Positions 62,149 to 64,000 of a stretch of 64,000 nucleotides of DNA are shown piece after piece (within the stretch, counting starts at the first letter, position 1; the number at the start of each line of letters is the position of its first letter). The translations under genes were made by a program, and so were the position numbers. This stretch comes from Saliniramus fredricksonii (GTDB lineage Bacteria > Pseudomonadota > Alphaproteobacteria > Rhizobiales > Beijerinckiaceae), in contig NZ_FMBM01000001.1 of NCBI RefSeq assembly GCF_900094735.1, positions 682,001-746,000 on the forward strand. Reading direction: 5' to 3'. Under the pieces are notes generated by a model. That model saw only the letters and a list, made by a program, of their open reading frames with translations, did no database searches and was not told where the DNA came from.

Positions 62149-63828
62149 TCACGCCTTTTCCTGCATCGCCTTCTCGCGGATGGCCGAGAGCGTGGTGGTG
62201 GGGGTGATGGTTTCGGGGTCGATCAGGAGGTGGATGATCGCCGGCTTGCCGCTGGCCATGGCTTCCTTCAGGGCGGGGGCGAATTCCTCCGTGCGCTCGA
62301 CCCGCGCGCCGAAACCGCCGAAGGCGCGGGCATAGGCCGCGAAATCGGGGTTCTTCAGCATGGTCGCCGAGACGCGGCCGGGATAATCGCGCTCCTGGTG
62401 CATGCGGATGGTGCCGTACATGCCGTTATCGACGATCAGCACGATGATCGGCAGATCATATTGCACGGCAGTGGCGAATTCCTGACCGTGCATCATGAAG
62501 CAGCCATCGCCCGCGACCGAGATCACCATGCGCTCGGGGAAGGCGCGCTTGGCGCCGACTGCTGCGGGCAAGCCGTAGCCCATGGAGCCGGATGTCGGGG
62601 CGAGCTGGGTGCCGTAATGGCGGAATTTCCAGAAACGGTGCACCCAGCCGGCATAATTGCCCGCGCCATTGGCCATGATCGCGTCATCCGGCACGGCTTT
62701 GGCGAGTTCAGCCATGACCTGGCCCATCTGCAGATCGCCCGGATGGGTGATCGCAGCCGGATCGCTCCAGGCCAGATAGTCTTCATGCGCCGCGCGGGTA
62801 TCCTCCGCCCAGGGCAGATCCGCCGGCGGCTGCAGGCTCTCGAGTGCGGCGGCGAAGGCGCCGGGGCTGGCATTGATCGCCATGAAGGGGCTGTAGACGC
62901 GACCGAGCTCGGAGGAATCGGGATGCACATGCACGAGGCGCTGGCGCGGTGCGGGAATCTCGAAAAGGCTGTAGCTCTGGCTCGGCATTTCCGACAGGCG
63001 CCCGCCGACGACGAGCACCAGATCGGAATCCTTGATGCGCTTCAGGAGTTTGGGGTTGGGGCCGATACCGAGATCGCCGGCATAGCATTCATGCAGGGTG
63101 TCGAACAGCATCTGGCGACGGAAGGACGTGTGCACCGGCAGCCGGAAGCGCTCGGCGAAACGCTTGAAGCGTGTCACGGCCTGCGCGTCCCAGCGCCCGC
63201 CGCCGAGAATGGCCACCGGGCGTTTGGCACCGGCGATCAGCTTTTGCAGCTCCGCCATCTGTGAAGGGCCGGGATATGTCTCGATCGGCGTATAGGCGGG
63301 CGCATCCGCAGTGACGGCGGCCTCGGTGAGCATGTCTTCCGGCAGGGCGATCACAACCGGACCGGGACGCCCGGAGGTGGCGACATGGAAGGCACGCGAG
63401 ACGAGTTCGGGAATGCGGGCGGGATCGTCGATCTCGGTCACCCATTTGGCGATGCTGCCGAAGACGGCGCGGTAATCGAGCTCCTGGAAGGCCTCGCGCT
63501 CGCGCATCTCGCGCCCGATCTGGCCGACGAAGAGAATCATCGGGGTGGAATCCTGACGCGCGATATGCAGACCCGCCGAGGCATTGGTGGCGCCGGGGCC
63601 GCGTGTGACGAAGCAGATGCCGGGCTGGCCGGTGATTTTGCCATAGGCCTCCGCCATCATCGCCGCCCCGCCTTCCTGGCGACAGACAGTGACGCCGATC
63701 TGCGCATCATGCATGGCATCAAGCGCCGCGAGATAGCTCTCACCGGGCACGCAATAGATCTGCTGTGCCCCGTGCAGGGCGATCTGGTCGACGAGTATCT
63801 GGCCGCCGGTGCGGGCTGTCGCGCTCAT
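62149..63828 (-). CDS. Thiamine-diphosphate-dependent enzyme, acetolactate-synthase-like
   Basis: A 559-residue three-domain TPP enzyme: N-terminal PYR domain with catalytic Glu in CRQEGGAAMMAEAYGK (near residue 52), central domain with RPVAILGGGRWDAQ, and C-terminal TPP-binding domain with GDGCFMMHGQEFATAVQYDL and IVLIVDNGMYG. It lacks the neighbouring small subunit (ilvN) of true acetolactate synthases and stands alone, so it may be a decarboxylase or another carboligase; residues distinguishing these are not decisive. ATG 63828 has GAGGA before it. Confidence 0.88.
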   Translation of the reverse strand: MSATARTGGQILVDQIALHGAQQIYCVPGESYLAALDAMHDAQIGVTVCRQEGGAAMMAEAYGKITGQPGICFVTRGPGATNASAGLHIARQDSTPMILFVGQIGREMREREAFQELDYRAVFGSIAKWVTEIDDPARIPELVSRAFHVATSGRPGPVVIALPEDMLTEAAVTADAPAYTPIETYPGPSQMAELQKLIAGAKRPVAILGGGRWDAQAVTRFKRFAERFRLPVHTSFRRQMLFDTLHECYAGDLGIGPNPKLLKRIKDSDLVLVVGGRLSEMPSQSYSLFEIPAPRQRLVHVHPDSSELGRVYSPFMAINASPGAFAAALESLQPPADLPWAEDTRAAHEDYLAWSDPAAITHPGDLQMGQVMAELAKAVPDDAIMANGAGNYAGWVHRFWKFRHYGTQLAPTSGSMGYGLPAAVGAKRAFPERMVISVAGDGCFMMHGQEFATAVQYDLPIIVLIVDNGMYGTIRMHQERDYPGRVSATMLKNPDFAAYARAFGGFGARVERTEEFAPALKEAMASGKPAIIHLLIDPETITPTTTLSAIREKAMQEKA

Positions 63829-64000
63829 GGTGTTTCCTCTCCGATGCGCCCCTCGCAGGGCGCTTTCTCCGGGCATTCACCGCATCACGAATGCGGATTC
63901 GCCGGTTCGACGTGATCATTGCCGTGAGACTAGCCGATGGCCCGCCCGCAATGAAGGCGCAAGCCCGCCCACGCGGCTTGTGCGCGATGCCTGCGCGCCG
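63829..64000. other. Right-edge intergenic sequence
   Basis: About 170 bases upstream of the TPP-enzyme gene. It presumably contains its promoter; nothing else recognisable. Confidence 0.4.

Noticed and set aside
62149-63828. Acetolactate synthase large subunit (ilvB)
   Set aside because: No ilvN or ilvC nearby and no branched-chain context; only the TPP-enzyme family can be supported.

Overview
The window is GC-rich DNA from an alphaproteobacterium, most likely of the Hyphomicrobiales (Rhizobiales). The marker genes are the cell-cycle regulator GcrA, the flagellar regulators FlaF and FlbT, a long alphaproteobacterial Dcd, an RpsB with a C-terminal extension, promoters of the CTTG-N17-TTAT type, and a 6S RNA next to 5-formyl-THF cyclo-ligase. 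The genus cannot be fixed from the sequence alone.

Layout. 1-1.3 kb: the end of an accessory segment (5-methylcytosine DNA methyltransferase and an orphan Phd-type antitoxin) abutting the 3' end of tRNA-Ser(GGA). 1.5-4.8 kb: yraN-rsmI, divergent from an LpoA-like lipoprotein, then a HIG1-type membrane protein. 4.8-8.1 kb: argD-argF-hslO operon with a stem-loop at its predicted 5' end. 8.1-11.7 kb: purEK, a YddG-like exporter and gcrA. 11.9-17.1 kb: flagellar export operon flhA-fliR-fliJ-flgJ-like-flgN-like plus a FliL-like protein. 18.0-22.6 kb: the ftsW-murG-murC-murB division/cell-wall operon, with murC frameshifted near its start. 22.9-24.4 kb: a frameshifted lysine/ornithine N-monooxygenase. 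24.4-28.3 kb: tRNA-Val(CAC), rpe, a SleB-type hydrolase and a patatin. 28.6-28.85 kb: tandem 104-bp repeats made of nested palindromes. 29.1-32.9 kb: a soluble chemoreceptor with PilZ and Cache-like parts, and rpsA. 32.9-35.4 kb: a 22-bp tandem repeat over the 3' end of exoD, then ymdB, 5-FCL and 6S RNA. 35.5-36.4 kb: a small metal-related operon behind a MerR-type promoter. 36.6-38.6 kb: a LysR regulator divergent from an EamA exporter.

38.59-41.28 kb is the most unusual region. A 2.6-kb insertion is bounded by 51-bp perfect direct repeats derived from the 3' end of dcd. Its only recognisable cargo is an Abi-family (HEPN motif RNRVAH) protein with a CBS-like C-terminal part. That gene is split by an ISAs1-family element with a 10-bp target duplication. 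Removing the element and one duplication restores an open 356-codon gene.

41.2-51.4 kb: dcd, a metal/metalloid permease with an ArsR-like operator, speD-speE behind a long leader with a 37-codon upstream ORF, rpsB-tsf, glnK-amtB behind a sigma-54-like promoter, and a succinate-semialdehyde dehydrogenase. 51.6-56.9 kb: a second flagellar operon, flgE-flgK-flgL-flaF-flbT-flgD-fliQ. 56.9-63.8 kb: a substrate-binding-like protein without a signal peptide, an imuA-imuB mutagenesis cassette with a LexA-like box, a PrlF-YhaV toxin-antitoxin pair, and a thiamine-diphosphate enzyme.

Most of the window is housekeeping DNA. Defence and mobile functions are concentrated at the left edge, in the dcd-flanked insertion, and in the toxin-antitoxin/imu region.
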